A DNA stretch of 64,000 nt from Billgrantia aerodenitrificans (GTDB taxonomy: Bacteria > Pseudomonadota > Gammaproteobacteria > Pseudomonadales > Halomonadaceae): positions 1-64,000 of the forward strand of contig NZ_JABFTV010000003.1 in the NCBI RefSeq assembly GCF_021404405.1, given 5' to 3'. Below the pieces are notes generated by a model. It had not been told where the DNA came from and did not search any database. It was given only the letters and a program-made list of their open reading frames with translations. Position 1 is the stretch's first letter. Every line of letters begins with the position of its first letter. The position numbers were made by a program, and so were the translations under genes. Below are positions 46,323 through 54,310 of the stretch, one piece after another.

Positions 46323-47333
46323 TCAGGCCACCGGCAGCAGTGCCAGCAGGCCCATCACGGTCAGTACCAGCGCTGCGCTCAGGGCGCAGAGCAGCGACAG
46401 CGAACGCCAGCCCTGGGCCAGCAGATCGCGCACTGAAGTGCGCATGCCCAGCGCCGCCATGGTCACCAGCAGGCACCACTGCGAGGCGCTGACGAGCAGT
46501 TCCCGCAGCCCCGGAGACAGCAATCCCAGGCTGTTGGCAACGAACAGCGAGACGAAGCCGAGCAGGAACCAGGGAAATTCGCCGCTGCCGCTCTGGCCGC
46601 GACGCAGCAGCAGGCCGATTGCCAGCACCAGCGGTACCAGCAACGCCACGCGCAGCAGCTTGGTCAGCGTGGCCACATCGCCGGCGGCGTCGGAGACGAG
46701 ATACCCCGCTCCGGCGGCCTGGGCCACGTCATGGATGGTGGCGCCGAGGAACAGCCCGCTGGCGATGTCGCCGTAGCCGAGCAGCGCGGTGAGCGGCGGC
46801 AGGCCGAGCATGGCAAGCATGCCCAGCGCAGTGACGCACACCACCACACCGAGCAGGCGGCGCTCCTCGAGGCGGCCCGCGGGAAGCACGGCGGCCACCG
46901 CCACCGCCGCCGACACGCCGCAGATCGCCACCGCTGCGCCGGCCACCATGCTGTGCGGCGTCGGCAGAGCCAGCCAGCGCCCCAACCCCAGGGCCGCACC
47001 GAGGATCAGCGGCACGCTGACCAGTACCACCGCCAGCGGCAGCCAGCCAATCTCCTGTAGCTGGGCCAGGCCGATGCGCGCGCCGAGCAGCGCCACCCCC
47101 ACGCGCAGCACACGGCGGGCGCAGAAGCCGACCCCCTCCTGCAGGCGCACCTCACCGGCCTGGCTGGCGAAACCGAAGCCCAGCAGCAGCGCTAGCAGCA
47201 GCGCCGGGGCACCGTAGTGCTCGGCCAGAAAGCTGCCGGCCAGCGCCAGTACCATGCACAGTGCCACGCCGGGGTAGAGGCGCTTGAGCCTGTCCCAGGA
47301 CGGCGCCAGAGCAAGTGGGATTGGCGCGTTCAT
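46323..47333 (-). CDS. YeiH-type putative sulfate exporter family (PSE) transporter
   Basis: A 336-residue membrane protein with about ten helices and the family motifs LRVGVALLGARIGLAQL, AAVAICGVSAAVAVAAVLP and GATIHDVAQAAGAGYLVSD. PSE proteins are thought to move sulfate, sulfite or organosulfonates, but few are tested. It overlaps the DUF971 gene by 4 bp. Its presence beside an AprA/AprB-like redox pair suggests disposal of a sulfur oxyanion. Confidence 0.87.
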   Translation of the reverse strand: MNAPIPLALAPSWDRLKRLYPGVALCMVLALAGSFLAEHYGAPALLLALLLGFGFASQAGEVRLQEGVGFCARRVLRVGVALLGARIGLAQLQEIGWLPLAVVLVSVPLILGAALGLGRWLALPTPHSMVAGAAVAICGVSAAVAVAAVLPAGRLEERRLLGVVVCVTALGMLAMLGLPPLTALLGYGDIASGLFLGATIHDVAQAAGAGYLVSDAAGDVATLTKLLRVALLVPLVLAIGLLLRRGQSGSGEFPWFLLGFVSLFVANSLGLLSPGLRELLVSASQWCLLVTMAALGMRTSVRDLLAQGWRSLSLLCALSAALVLTVMGLLALLPVA

Positions 47334-47665
47334 CACGGCGTCTCGCCCAGTTCGCGCAGATAGCCCCAGGGAAACACGCCCCGGCTGTGGCCATCGGAGA
47401 AGAACAGCTGCAAGCCGCTGACGCCGAAAGGCTTGGCGTCGACCACGGTGATATCGGCGTCGTACAACGCCAGGCGGCCGCTACGCTTGGCATGCAGGCA
47501 GCTCGAGCAGGCGCAGGCGGCCCGCAGCGCCAGGCAGGAGAGCGTATCCGTGCGGCCATCGGGCCAGCGGATCTCCACCTCCCGGGTGCGGCGATTGAGG
47601 TGCACGCCGTCGGGCGGGGCAATGGTATGGCGCAGATGTTCCGGTGTATGGGCAATGGCGCTCAT
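47333..47665 (-). CDS. DUF971 (GBBH-like N-terminal domain) protein
   Basis: A 110-residue protein of the DUF971 family, the fold found at the N-terminus of gamma-butyrobetaine hydroxylase. HLNRRTREVEIRWPDG and FSDGHSRGVFPWGYLREL are diagnostic. Cysteines in AACACSSCLHAKRSG may bind zinc or a cluster. Function of free-standing members is poorly known. AGGAGG precedes the ATG. It is coupled to the YeiH-type transporter by a 4-bp overlap. Confidence 0.85.
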   Translation of the reverse strand: MSAIAHTPEHLRHTIAPPDGVHLNRRTREVEIRWPDGRTDTLSCLALRAACACSSCLHAKRSGRLALYDADITVVDAKPFGVSGLQLFFSDGHSRGVFPWGYLRELGETP

Positions 47666-47681
47666 GGCAACCTCCTGGCGA

Positions 47682-47843
47682 TCAGGTTCGTGAGTCGTTG
47701 GGCGGCCGGTCCCGCAGGCACAGCAGCGGCACCTCCGCAGGCGGCGTGGGTACGGCCGCCTCGACCATCGGCCGGGCGCTGTCGCTGACGCTGGCCCCCA
47801 GCACGATGGCGAGCAGCGCGAAGCGTGCCCGGCAACTCGTCAT
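47682..47843 (-). CDS. Possible 53-residue secreted peptide
   Basis: An open frame on the minus strand from ATG at 47843 to TGA at 47682, between fdxA and the DUF971 gene, encodes a basic N-terminus and a short hydrophobic stretch (FALLAIVLGASVS) followed by a Pro-rich tail. No convincing ribosome site precedes it. It fills most of a 196-bp gap in an otherwise tight gene row but could be chance in GC-rich DNA. Confidence 0.3.
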   Translation of the reverse strand: MTSCRARFALLAIVLGASVSDSARPMVEAAVPTPPAEVPLLCLRDRPPNDSRT

Positions 47844-47861
47844 GACAAGTTGGCGCACGCG

Positions 47862-48185
47862 TCAGCGCTCCAGATACTGCAGCTTCTCGCCCCGGTCGAC
47901 CCAGTGATCGGCCTCGCCCAGCGGCAGCCGGGCTTCGGCGATCACCGGCCACACCTCGGCGAGCTCGGCGTTGAGCTCAAGGAAATGCGCCTGGCCGGGC
48001 GGCAGCTGGTCGTCGGCGTAGATCGCATCCGCCGGGCACTCGGGAGCGCACAGCGAACAGTCGATGCACTCCACGGGGTCGATGACGAGGAAGTTGGGGC
48101 CCTCGTGGAAGCAGTCCACCGGGCACACTTCCACGCAGTCGGTGTACTTGCAGCGGATGCAGTTTTCGGTCACCACATAGGTCAT
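47862..48185 (-). CDS. fdxA: FdxA-type seven-iron ferredoxin
   Basis: A 107-residue ferredoxin carrying a [3Fe-4S] and a [4Fe-4S] cluster. Cysteines are at 9, 12, 17, 21, 25 and 40, 43, 46, 50 ([32 protein letters not shown]). The C-terminal extension is typical of Azotobacter FdI/FdxA. It is a low-potential electron carrier. It lies within the AprA/B-like gene row, with fpr three genes downstream. Confidence 0.93.
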   Translation of the reverse strand: MTYVVTENCIRCKYTDCVEVCPVDCFHEGPNFLVIDPVECIDCSLCAPECPADAIYADDQLPPGQAHFLELNAELAEVWPVIAEARLPLGEADHWVDRGEKLQYLER

Positions 48186-48259
48186 GGTCGTTTGCCTCTA
48201 TAGGGTTCGTGCTGAACCGCTCTACAAGCGAGCGTGCTTCCAACGCGGTATCGCCGACG

Positions 48260-48282
48260 CACAGCCGCTCGTAGAGCGGCTA
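48260..48282. terminator. Small hairpin between HEAT-repeat and fdxA genes
   Basis: AGCCGCTC/GAGCGGCT with a 3-base loop lies in the 97-bp gap. There is no U-run; a processing or partial termination site is possible. Confidence 0.4.
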
Positions 48283-49242
48283 CTAGGCGGCGTTGTCGAG
48301 CTGCGACTGCGCCCAGCGCGCCAGCTTGCGCACGTCCGGGTCGGGGTCGTCGAGAGCCCGCTCGATGTACGGTCGGCACTCCGGCTCGGCGATGGTGCCA
48401 AGGGCACCGATGGCCGCCTTGCGCAGGTTGCTCATCGCATCCCGGGCGCACTCGCCGAGCGCCGGTACGGCGGCCACTCCACCCAGCTTGCCCAGCGCTT
48501 CGGCAGCCTTCTCGCGTACCTGCCAGGTCCCATCGCGGCTGGCGGCAATCAGCGCTTCGAGCCCGGCCTGATAGTCGAGCTTGCCGATGCCTAGGGCGGC
48601 CTCGCAGCGCACCTGCCAGTGCGGGTCGTCGAGGATCGCCACCAGCGGCGGACCCACCCGCTCCGCAGAGGCGTAGACCAGGGCGCCGGCGGCGGCACGC
48701 CGCACCTCGGGGTCGGCATCGCTCCTGGCGCGATCGATCAGCGCCGGCAGGTTCTCCACGGCCTTGAGCCAGCCGAGCACGCCCACCGCCTCACGCCGCA
48801 CGCGGGCATCGTCGTCGCTCAAGCGGTGCAGCGCCGGGGTCTGTGCCGCGGCCACCCGCAACGGCTTGAGCGCACGCAGGATGCCGGCCACCACGAAGGG
48901 GTCGTCGCTGCGTTCGAGCGCGGCCAGCAGCGGCGGCGCGACACTGGGATCCTTGAGATCGGCCAGGGCGTGGGCGGCGGCGTTGCGCACCACCTCATCG
49001 CCGTCGCTCAGCGCCGCCAGCAGCGAATCGGCGATATCCTCGGCATCGAACTCATCGACCACCTTGGCCGCCTCCTGACGCACCGCGGGGTCCTCGTCCT
49101 TGAGCGCCTGGATCAGCAGCTCAGCGGCCTCGGGTTCGCCCGAGTCGACCAGCGCCAGCACCGCCACGCGGCGAATGCCGGGGTCCGGATCGGCGAGTTT
49201 CTCGGCAATCTCCTGCAGCTCGGGATCGTCGTACTGTTTCAT
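48283..49242 (-). CDS. HEAT-repeat protein
   Basis: A 319-residue protein made of about nine to ten HEAT/PBS-lyase-type helical repeats of about 31 residues, each with a D-x-x-VR-x-x-A core (DPDPGIRRVAVLALVDSG, DEDPAVRQEAAKVVDEF, DADPEVRRAAAGALVYAS, DPDPDVRKLARWAQSQ). Such proteins act as scaffolds or chromophore/cluster lyases. There is no signal peptide. It follows the AprB-like ferredoxin gene by 3 bp, so it is very likely an assembly factor or partner of the AprA/B-like enzyme. Confidence 0.88.
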   Translation of the reverse strand: MKQYDDPELQEIAEKLADPDPGIRRVAVLALVDSGEPEAAELLIQALKDEDPAVRQEAAKVVDEFDAEDIADSLLAALSDGDEVVRNAAAHALADLKDPSVAPPLLAALERSDDPFVVAGILRALKPLRVAAAQTPALHRLSDDDARVRREAVGVLGWLKAVENLPALIDRARSDADPEVRRAAAGALVYASAERVGPPLVAILDDPHWQVRCEAALGIGKLDYQAGLEALIAASRDGTWQVREKAAEALGKLGGVAAVPALGECARDAMSNLRKAAIGALGTIAEPECRPYIERALDDPDPDVRKLARWAQSQLDNAA

Positions 49243-49245
49243 GGC

Positions 49246-49479
49246 TCACCTCAGCAGGTAGGGGATTTCGACCTTGACGGCATCGGTCGGACAGTCGGCC
49301 TCGCAGGGCATGCAGTACCAGCATTCGTCGTAGCGCATGTGCGCCTTGCCGGTGTCCGGGTTGATCCACAGCACGTCGAGCGGGCAGACGTCGATGCACA
49401 CGGTGCAGCCCTTGTCGGCGATGCACTTGTCCTCGTCGATGATCACCGGGACGCTGGTGCGTTGCGTTGCAGTCGGCAT
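49246..49479 (-). CDS. Minimal AprB-like 2x[4Fe-4S] ferredoxin
   Basis: A 77-residue ferredoxin with cysteines 19, 25, 28, 32 (C-x5-C-x2-C-x3-C) and 53, 56, 59, 63 (CWYCMPCEADCP). The pattern resembles the cluster domain of adenylylsulfate reductase beta subunit, but the long AprB tail that wraps the alpha subunit is missing. GAGGAGAG precedes the ATG. It lies 41 bp after the AprA-like gene and is presumably its electron partner. Confidence 0.87.
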   Translation of the reverse strand: MPTATQRTSVPVIIDEDKCIADKGCTVCIDVCPLDVLWINPDTGKAHMRYDECWYCMPCEADCPTDAVKVEIPYLLR

Positions 49480-49520
49480 GGTTTCTCTCCTCTTCATTTG
49501 TCCGTGCTTTGGCCTGGGGC

Positions 49521-51257
49521 TCAGGCGTTGGCAGCCTTCTGCACGCGCAGCTTCTGGTAGGCGTCCTTCTCCTCGCCGAGCTCGACGAGATAGGGCGCCA
49601 CCGGGCGCTTGCCGTGAGCCATGTTGCCGTTGTCGTCCTTGTACAGCCGGGTGTGGCAGAACCATTCGCTGTCGTTCTGTTCGGGACAATCGACCCGGTA
49701 GTGGTAGAGCCCCCAGCGCGACTCGGTGCGATAGAGCGAGGCGCGGGCAGCCATCTCGGCGCAGTCGATGATCGATTGCACCTCCATCGCGCGCAGCAGC
49801 TCGTGGGGGTCGGTGGCCTGCAAGCGGGGCAGGTCCTCGCGCACCGCGAGGATGCGCTGCAGGCCGATCTCCATCTTCTTGGTCACCTTGGGCGGCTGCA
49901 GATAGTCGTTGACCAGGCGGCGCACCTTGTACTCCATCTGCGCCGGCGGAATACCGTCGGTCACCTTGAGCGGCGCCTGGATGCGCTCCAGCTCGGCGGC
50001 GATGAAGGCCTCGTCGAGGGCGGGCATCTCGCTGCGTTCCTTGGCGAAAGCGGCCGCGCTCTCGCCGCAGATCTGGCCGTAGACGAAGGCGCCGAGCATG
50101 TAGGAGTGAGCCACCGAGGCCATGTCACCGGCGCCATACAGGCCCGGCACGGTGGTGGCGCCGGTCTCGTCGACCCACACGCCCGAGGCGGAGTGGCCCG
50201 AGCAGAAGCCGACCTCGGAGATGTGCATCTCGACCATGTGCTGGCGATAGTCGGTCTCGCGTCCGTCGTGGAAGCGCCCGCGCGAGGGACGCTCGTTGGT
50301 GTGCAGGACGGTCTCGATCTCCTGGATGGTCTCTTCGGCCAGGTGATCGAGCTTGAGGAACACCGGGCCGTTGCCGCCTTCCAGCTCCTTGAAGAACTCC
50401 AGCATCATCTGGCCCGACCAGTAGTCGCACTCGATGAAGCGCTCGCCCTGGGAGTTGGCGGTGAAGCCGCCGAGCGGGCCGGTAACGTAGGCGCAGGCCG
50501 GGCCGTTGTAGTCCTTGAGCAGCGGGTTGATCTGGAAGCACTCGAGGTTCGCCAGGTCGGCCCCGACGTGATAAGCCATGGCATGGCCGTCGCCGTTGTT
50601 GGACGGGTTCTCGTAGGTGCCGAACAGATAGCCCGAGGTCGGCAGGCCGATGCGTCCGGCGGCCCCGGTGGCCATGATCACCGCCTTGGCGCGGATGATG
50701 ATCGGCTCGGCGGTGCGCGTATTCACCCCGATCATGCCGGCAATCCTGCCGTCGCCATCCTTGAGCAGGCGGGTGGCCTGGTAGCGGTTCTCGATCTGCA
50801 CCCGGTGCCGGCGCAGGCGGCGATAGAGGATCTTCTTGACGTTGTGGCCCTCCGGCATCGGCAGCACGTAGGTGCCGAGGTGGTGGACCTTCTTCATGTC
50901 GTAGTCGCCGGTCTCGTCCTTCTGGAAGTGCACGCCCCAGGAGTCGAGCTTCTCGATCATCGGGAAGGAGCGCTGGGCATAGGCCATCAGCGCCGGCTGG
51001 TGGACGATGCCGTCGTTGGCGATGGTGATCTCCTTGACGTACTGCTCGGGCGTCGAGTGGCCGGGAACGATGGCGTTGTTGAGCCCATCCATGCCCATGG
51101 AGATGGCGCCGGAGCGCTTGACGTTGGCCTTTTCCAACAGCATCACCTTAAGATTCGGGTCCTGCTCCTTGGCGGTCACGGCCGCCATGGGGCCGGCGGT
51201 GCCGCCGCCAATGACCAGCACGTCGACGTCGATGACGGGAATGTCGCTTGCGTTCAT
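49521..51257 (-). CDS. AprA-like FAD-dependent oxidoreductase (fumarate reductase/adenylylsulfate reductase superfamily)
   Basis: A 578-residue flavoprotein. The FAD site is VLVIGGGTAGPMAAVTAKEQ followed by LLEKANVKRSGAISMGMDGL, the AprA-type opening. Later there is VIMATGAAGRIGLP and the FAD loop VPGLYGAGDMASVAHSYMLGAFVYGQ. The C-terminal helical domain is typical of the superfamily. It is soluble (no signal). The true substrate is unknown: neighbours (NitT/TauT importer, YeiH exporter, AprB-like ferredoxin) point to sulfur-compound redox chemistry, but no sat or aprM is nearby, so classical APS reduction is unlikely. CGGAGG precedes the ATG. Confidence 0.85.
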   Translation of the reverse strand: MNASDIPVIDVDVLVIGGGTAGPMAAVTAKEQDPNLKVMLLEKANVKRSGAISMGMDGLNNAIVPGHSTPEQYVKEITIANDGIVHQPALMAYAQRSFPMIEKLDSWGVHFQKDETGDYDMKKVHHLGTYVLPMPEGHNVKKILYRRLRRHRVQIENRYQATRLLKDGDGRIAGMIGVNTRTAEPIIIRAKAVIMATGAAGRIGLPTSGYLFGTYENPSNNGDGHAMAYHVGADLANLECFQINPLLKDYNGPACAYVTGPLGGFTANSQGERFIECDYWSGQMMLEFFKELEGGNGPVFLKLDHLAEETIQEIETVLHTNERPSRGRFHDGRETDYRQHMVEMHISEVGFCSGHSASGVWVDETGATTVPGLYGAGDMASVAHSYMLGAFVYGQICGESAAAFAKERSEMPALDEAFIAAELERIQAPLKVTDGIPPAQMEYKVRRLVNDYLQPPKVTKKMEIGLQRILAVREDLPRLQATDPHELLRAMEVQSIIDCAEMAARASLYRTESRWGLYHYRVDCPEQNDSEWFCHTRLYKDDNGNMAHGKRPVAPYLVELGEEKDAYQKLRVQKAANA

Positions 51258-52012
51258 GATTCCTCCGTTTTCCGATCCACTCGGAATTGGTATTTGAAGG
51301 CGTCCCCGCGGAAGCAGAGGTACTCGAAATCGACCGGCCGCCCCGACCGATCGAAAGTCAACCGCTCGACCCGCAAGATGGGCTCGCCCATCCCGAGGTT
51401 GAGGTGGTGCCGGGTTTCCTCGTCGCAGAGGGTGGAGTCGATGGCGATGTCCGCCGCGCCCAGCGGTATACCGAAGCGGTTCTCCAGCATGGGAAAGATG
51501 TCGCCGGAGAGTTCCTGGCCGAACAGCCGTCGGCCGATGTCCATGGGGAAGTAGCTGCTCTCCAGCGAGACCGGCTCGCGATTGAGGTAGCGCACCCGCT
51601 TGACCTCCACCACGGCATCGCCCGATCGCAGCCCGAGCGCGGCTGCCACCGCCTTGCTCGGCTTGCACTCCTGGATCGACAGCAACCGCGCGGTGGCCTC
51701 GTACCCCTGCGCCGCCATGGCCTCACCGAAGCCCTGCAGACGCTGCACGTTCTGCACCGCCTTGGGCTTGCTGACGAATGTCCCTTTGCCCTGGGCGCTG
51801 AACACCAGCCCCTCGTTGTGCAGGTCGCGCAGGGCCTGGCGGATGGTGATACGGCTCACGCTGAAGCTCTTCATCAGCGTGTTCTCCGACGGCAGCCGCT
51901 CGTGGGGCGAGTAGCTGCCATCGAGGATGTTGCGCCGCAGGGTGTCGCGGATCTGCACGTAGAGCGGCTGCGGCGAGTCGCCCGGCTGCAGCTTGAGTTC
52001 CTGGCTCTTCAT
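51254..52012 (-). CDS. GntR/HutC-family regulator with UTRA domain
   Basis: A 252-residue regulator. The N-terminal winged helix (about 17-84) has LPSENTLMKSFSVSRITIRQALRDL, and a UTRA ligand domain covers about 100-245. It overlaps the AprA-like gene by 4 bp, so it heads the redox gene row and likely controls it and the importer. A perfect 14-bp palindrome 17 bp upstream of its start is a likely autoregulatory operator. Confidence 0.9.
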   Translation of the reverse strand: MKSQELKLQPGDSPQPLYVQIRDTLRRNILDGSYSPHERLPSENTLMKSFSVSRITIRQALRDLHNEGLVFSAQGKGTFVSKPKAVQNVQRLQGFGEAMAAQGYEATARLLSIQECKPSKAVAAALGLRSGDAVVEVKRVRYLNREPVSLESSYFPMDIGRRLFGQELSGDIFPMLENRFGIPLGAADIAIDSTLCDEETRHHLNLGMGEPILRVERLTFDRSGRPVDFEYLCFRGDAFKYQFRVDRKTEES

Positions 52013-52028
52013 GGTCGTTGCCTCTTGT

Positions 52029-52042
52029 CATGACATGTCATG
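52029..52042. promoter_or_regulatory. Probable GntR operator
   Basis: CATGACATGTCATG is a perfect palindrome, extended by TTGT and TCGA flanks, between the GntR start and the converging-direction ATPase gene end. Confidence 0.55.
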
Positions 52043-52077
52043 TCGACTCGAGCGCCGAATGTGCCTGCCATCCCGGC

Positions 52078-52944
52078 TCAGCTCGCCTGGTTCTGCTGTT
52101 CGAAGGCACGCAGCGTCTGCTCGCGAATCAGGGCGAGACACTCGCGCTTGATCGCCATGAAGTCGGGCGTGGTGAGCAGCTCCTGGGTGCGCGGTCGCGG
52201 CAGTCGCACGGGGATGTCGGCGATGATGCGGCCGGGGCTGGCGCTCATGACCACGATGCGGTCGGAGAGGAACACCGCCTCGTCGATGTCGTGGGTGACG
52301 AACAGCACCGTGTTCTTGAACTCGCCCCAGATCTCCAGCAGGTTCTCCTGCATCATGCTGCGGGTCTGGGCGTCCAGGGCGCCGAAGGGCTCGTCCATCA
52401 GCAGCACGCTGGGGTAGTTGGCCAGCGCCCGGGCGATCCCCACGCGCTGCTGCATGCCGCCGGAGAGCGTGGTCGGAAAGGCGTTGGCGTAGCGCGACAG
52501 CCCCACCAGCGCGAGGAAGGTATTGGCCACGCTCTCGGCCTCACGCGTCCCCGCGCCGGCCATCAGCGGGCCGAAGGCGACGTTCTGCTTCACCGTCTTC
52601 CACGGAAACAGCGAATGCTGCTGGAACACCATGCCGCGGTCGGGTCCAGGCTTGGCGATGCTGTGGCCGTCGAGCAGCACCTCACCCCGGGTCGGTTTGA
52701 CGAAGCCGGCCACGCTGTTCATCAGGGTCGACTTGCCGCAGCCGGAAGGGCCCAGCAGCGAGACGAACTCGCCCGGCTGGATTTCGAGGCTGGCGGAGGC
52801 CACGGCACGCTGAGGACCGCTGCCGGTGGCGAAGACGATATCGAGGTCGCGCACGCTGATCCTTCCCTTGCCGCCTGCGCTGCGCGGGCGGAAGCTGTGG
52901 GGATGCTCGACCACGGCGGCACGATTGGGTTTGCTCGGCATCAT
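52078..52944 (-). CDS. NitT/TauT-family ABC ATPase (SsuB/TauB-like)
   Basis: A 288-residue ATPase with Walker A GPSGCGKS, Q-loop MVFQQHSLFPWKTV, signature LSGGMQQR, Walker B VLLMDEPFGALDAQT and H-loop VTHDIDEA. The sequence type serves sulfonate, taurine, nitrate or pyrimidine-precursor importers. The ATG at 52944 overlaps the permease stop by 4 bp. Confidence 0.9.
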   Translation of the reverse strand: MMPSKPNRAAVVEHPHSFRPRSAGGKGRISVRDLDIVFATGSGPQRAVASASLEIQPGEFVSLLGPSGCGKSTLMNSVAGFVKPTRGEVLLDGHSIAKPGPDRGMVFQQHSLFPWKTVKQNVAFGPLMAGAGTREAESVANTFLALVGLSRYANAFPTTLSGGMQQRVGIARALANYPSVLLMDEPFGALDAQTRSMMQENLLEIWGEFKNTVLFVTHDIDEAVFLSDRIVVMSASPGRIIADIPVRLPRPRTQELLTTPDFMAIKRECLALIREQTLRAFEQQNQAS

Positions 52945-53864
52945 GACTTGGCCCCCTCGGTCTGCCAGCGCAGCAGCGGCGAACAGGCCTTGCGGACCAG
53001 CAGGGTGCACAGCGAGCCCAGCCCGCCGATGACCAGCATGCCGATGATGATCTTGGGGTACTCCACCAGGGTGTAGGCCGACCAGGTGAAGTAGCCGATC
53101 CCGTACTGACCGCTGATGATTTCGCCCGCCAGCAGCGAGAACCACGCCACCCCCATGCCGATGGCGAGCCCCGCGACGATGCTCGGCAGCGCACCGGGCA
53201 GCACCACGTGCCAGAGAATCGCGGCGTTGCTCGCCCCCAGGCTGCGGGCGGCACGCACCAGCACCTTGGGGGTCTGCTCGACGCCGTGCACGGTGTTGAT
53301 CACGATGGGAAACAGCGCGCCGAGGAAGGTGATGAAGACGATGCTCGCCTGCTCGGTGGGCATCATCAGGATCGCCAGCGGAATCCAGGCTACCGCCGGG
53401 ATCGGCCGCAGAATCTCGATGTAGGGCAGGATCACGTCCTCGGCAAAGCGCGAGCGCCCCATGAGAACCCCCAGCGTCACTCCGAGCACCACGGCCAGGC
53501 CGTAGGCGATGGCGATGCGCTGTATGCTGTGCAGGATGTGGAGATAGAACTCCCGGCTCGAGGCCTGGGCCAGGAACTCTGCCCCTACCACCAGCGGCCC
53601 CGGTACGTTGTCGAAGCGAACGAAGAAGTCGAAGCCGTAGGTCGAGGCGAGATGCCAGCCCAGCGCTGCCACCAGCAGGGCCCCGATGCGCACCAGGTAG
53701 CGATCCCCGTTCACGGGCAGCAGGCGCCGGTAGCCAACCACTCCGTCGACGGCTGGCTGCGCCTCGGCAGGCGCCGGCTTGGCGGCAGAGCGCTCTACCC
53801 TCTCGAGCGGGCCTGACGCAACGGCCTCGGACAATGATGGGCGAGGACTGGGGTTCAAGCTCAT
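52941..53864 (-). CDS. NitT/TauT-family ABC permease (SsuC/TauC-like)
   Basis: A 307-residue permease. A hydrophilic N-terminus of about 60 residues precedes six helices. The EAA loop is in VLVRAARSLGASNAAILWHVVLPGALP, with EILRPIPAVAWIPLAILM earlier; both are typical of sulfonate/nitrate permeases. The ATG at 53864 has AGAGGTG upstream. A sigma-54-type promoter lies about 130 bp upstream. Confidence 0.9.
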   Translation of the reverse strand: MSLNPSPRPSLSEAVASGPLERVERSAAKPAPAEAQPAVDGVVGYRRLLPVNGDRYLVRIGALLVAALGWHLASTYGFDFFVRFDNVPGPLVVGAEFLAQASSREFYLHILHSIQRIAIAYGLAVVLGVTLGVLMGRSRFAEDVILPYIEILRPIPAVAWIPLAILMMPTEQASIVFITFLGALFPIVINTVHGVEQTPKVLVRAARSLGASNAAILWHVVLPGALPSIVAGLAIGMGVAWFSLLAGEIISGQYGIGYFTWSAYTLVEYPKIIIGMLVIGGLGSLCTLLVRKACSPLLRWQTEGAKS

Positions 53865-53990
53865 GAGGTCACCTCTCGTCACGGGAGCGCTGTCTACGCA
53901 ACGCTGTGGGTAGTGAAACCGGCGCTTGTTGTGTCGTTGTTGCCGGGGGCGAAGCTTGTACTATCAGGTCATATCGTCTATCCAATAATC

Positions 53991-54006
53991 TGCATCAGCC
54001 GTGCCA
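53991..54006 (-). promoter_or_regulatory. Sigma-54 promoter A (permease-ATPase unit)
   Basis: The minus strand reads TGGCACG-GCTG-ATGCA against the consensus TGGCACG-N4-TTGCW, with the invariant GG and GC correctly spaced. A CTTGTACTATC block (53955-53965, plus strand) lies 26 bp further downstream, exactly as in promoter B. Confidence 0.75.
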
Positions 54007-54092
54007 ACACTCCGCGTATCGATGCCAAGGATTTAATCCAAAAGGCGTTTTTGTTTTTCTCCCAATGACAGAGACAGATTTTTTAAAATTGA

Positions 54093-54114
54093 ACTGCGCG
54101 CTTGCGTGGTGCAT
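54093..54114. promoter_or_regulatory. Candidate enhancer site for promoter A (degenerate)
   Basis: ACTGCGCGC-TTGC-GTGGTGCAT resembles the perfect palindrome at 55861-55885 and lies about 100 bp upstream of the -24 element, the same distance as in promoter B. Confidence 0.4.
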
Positions 54115-54232
54115 ATCAGAGTTGGCAGGCATCAGACTGATGCATTTACCCTGACTCCCGTCCCCTTTATTCAATACAAGTAGAACAACTGAGAACGGCG
54201 AAAGGCTGACAACACGCCTATCCATCGACAAT

Positions 54233-54260
54233 AAAAAAGGCGCGGATAATTCCGCGCCCT
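54233..54260 (-). terminator. Intrinsic terminator of the binding-protein gene
   Basis: On the minus strand GGCGCGG/CCGCGCC arms with an AATTAT loop are followed by TTTTTTAT. This isolates the binding-protein gene from the downstream permease-ATPase pair, which therefore needs its own promoter. Confidence 0.85.
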
Positions 54261-54310
54261 CCTTCCTGACATTTGAAACAAGGAAGAAATTCGACTGAGG
54301 TTAACTTCAT

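Larger units (their letters stand above)
53865..54310. other. 446-bp regulatory gap between permease and binding-protein genes
   Basis: This AT-richer stretch holds, on the minus strand, a sigma-54-like promoter (53991-54006), a degenerate enhancer palindrome (54093-54114) and the intrinsic terminator of the binding-protein gene (54233-54260). A 78-codon open frame here has no ribosome site or similarity I recognise and overlaps these signals; I do not annotate it. Confidence 0.7.

Noticed and set aside
49521..51257. Calling the flavoprotein a true fumarate reductase or dissimilatory APS reductase alpha subunit
   Set aside because: No heme/quinone membrane subunit, no sat, aprM or qmo genes, and the ferredoxin partner lacks the AprB tail.
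53995..54231. 78-codon open frame on the minus strand in the gap between importer genes
   Set aside because: No ribosome site or recognisable domain, and it overlaps the sigma-54 promoter and enhancer region.
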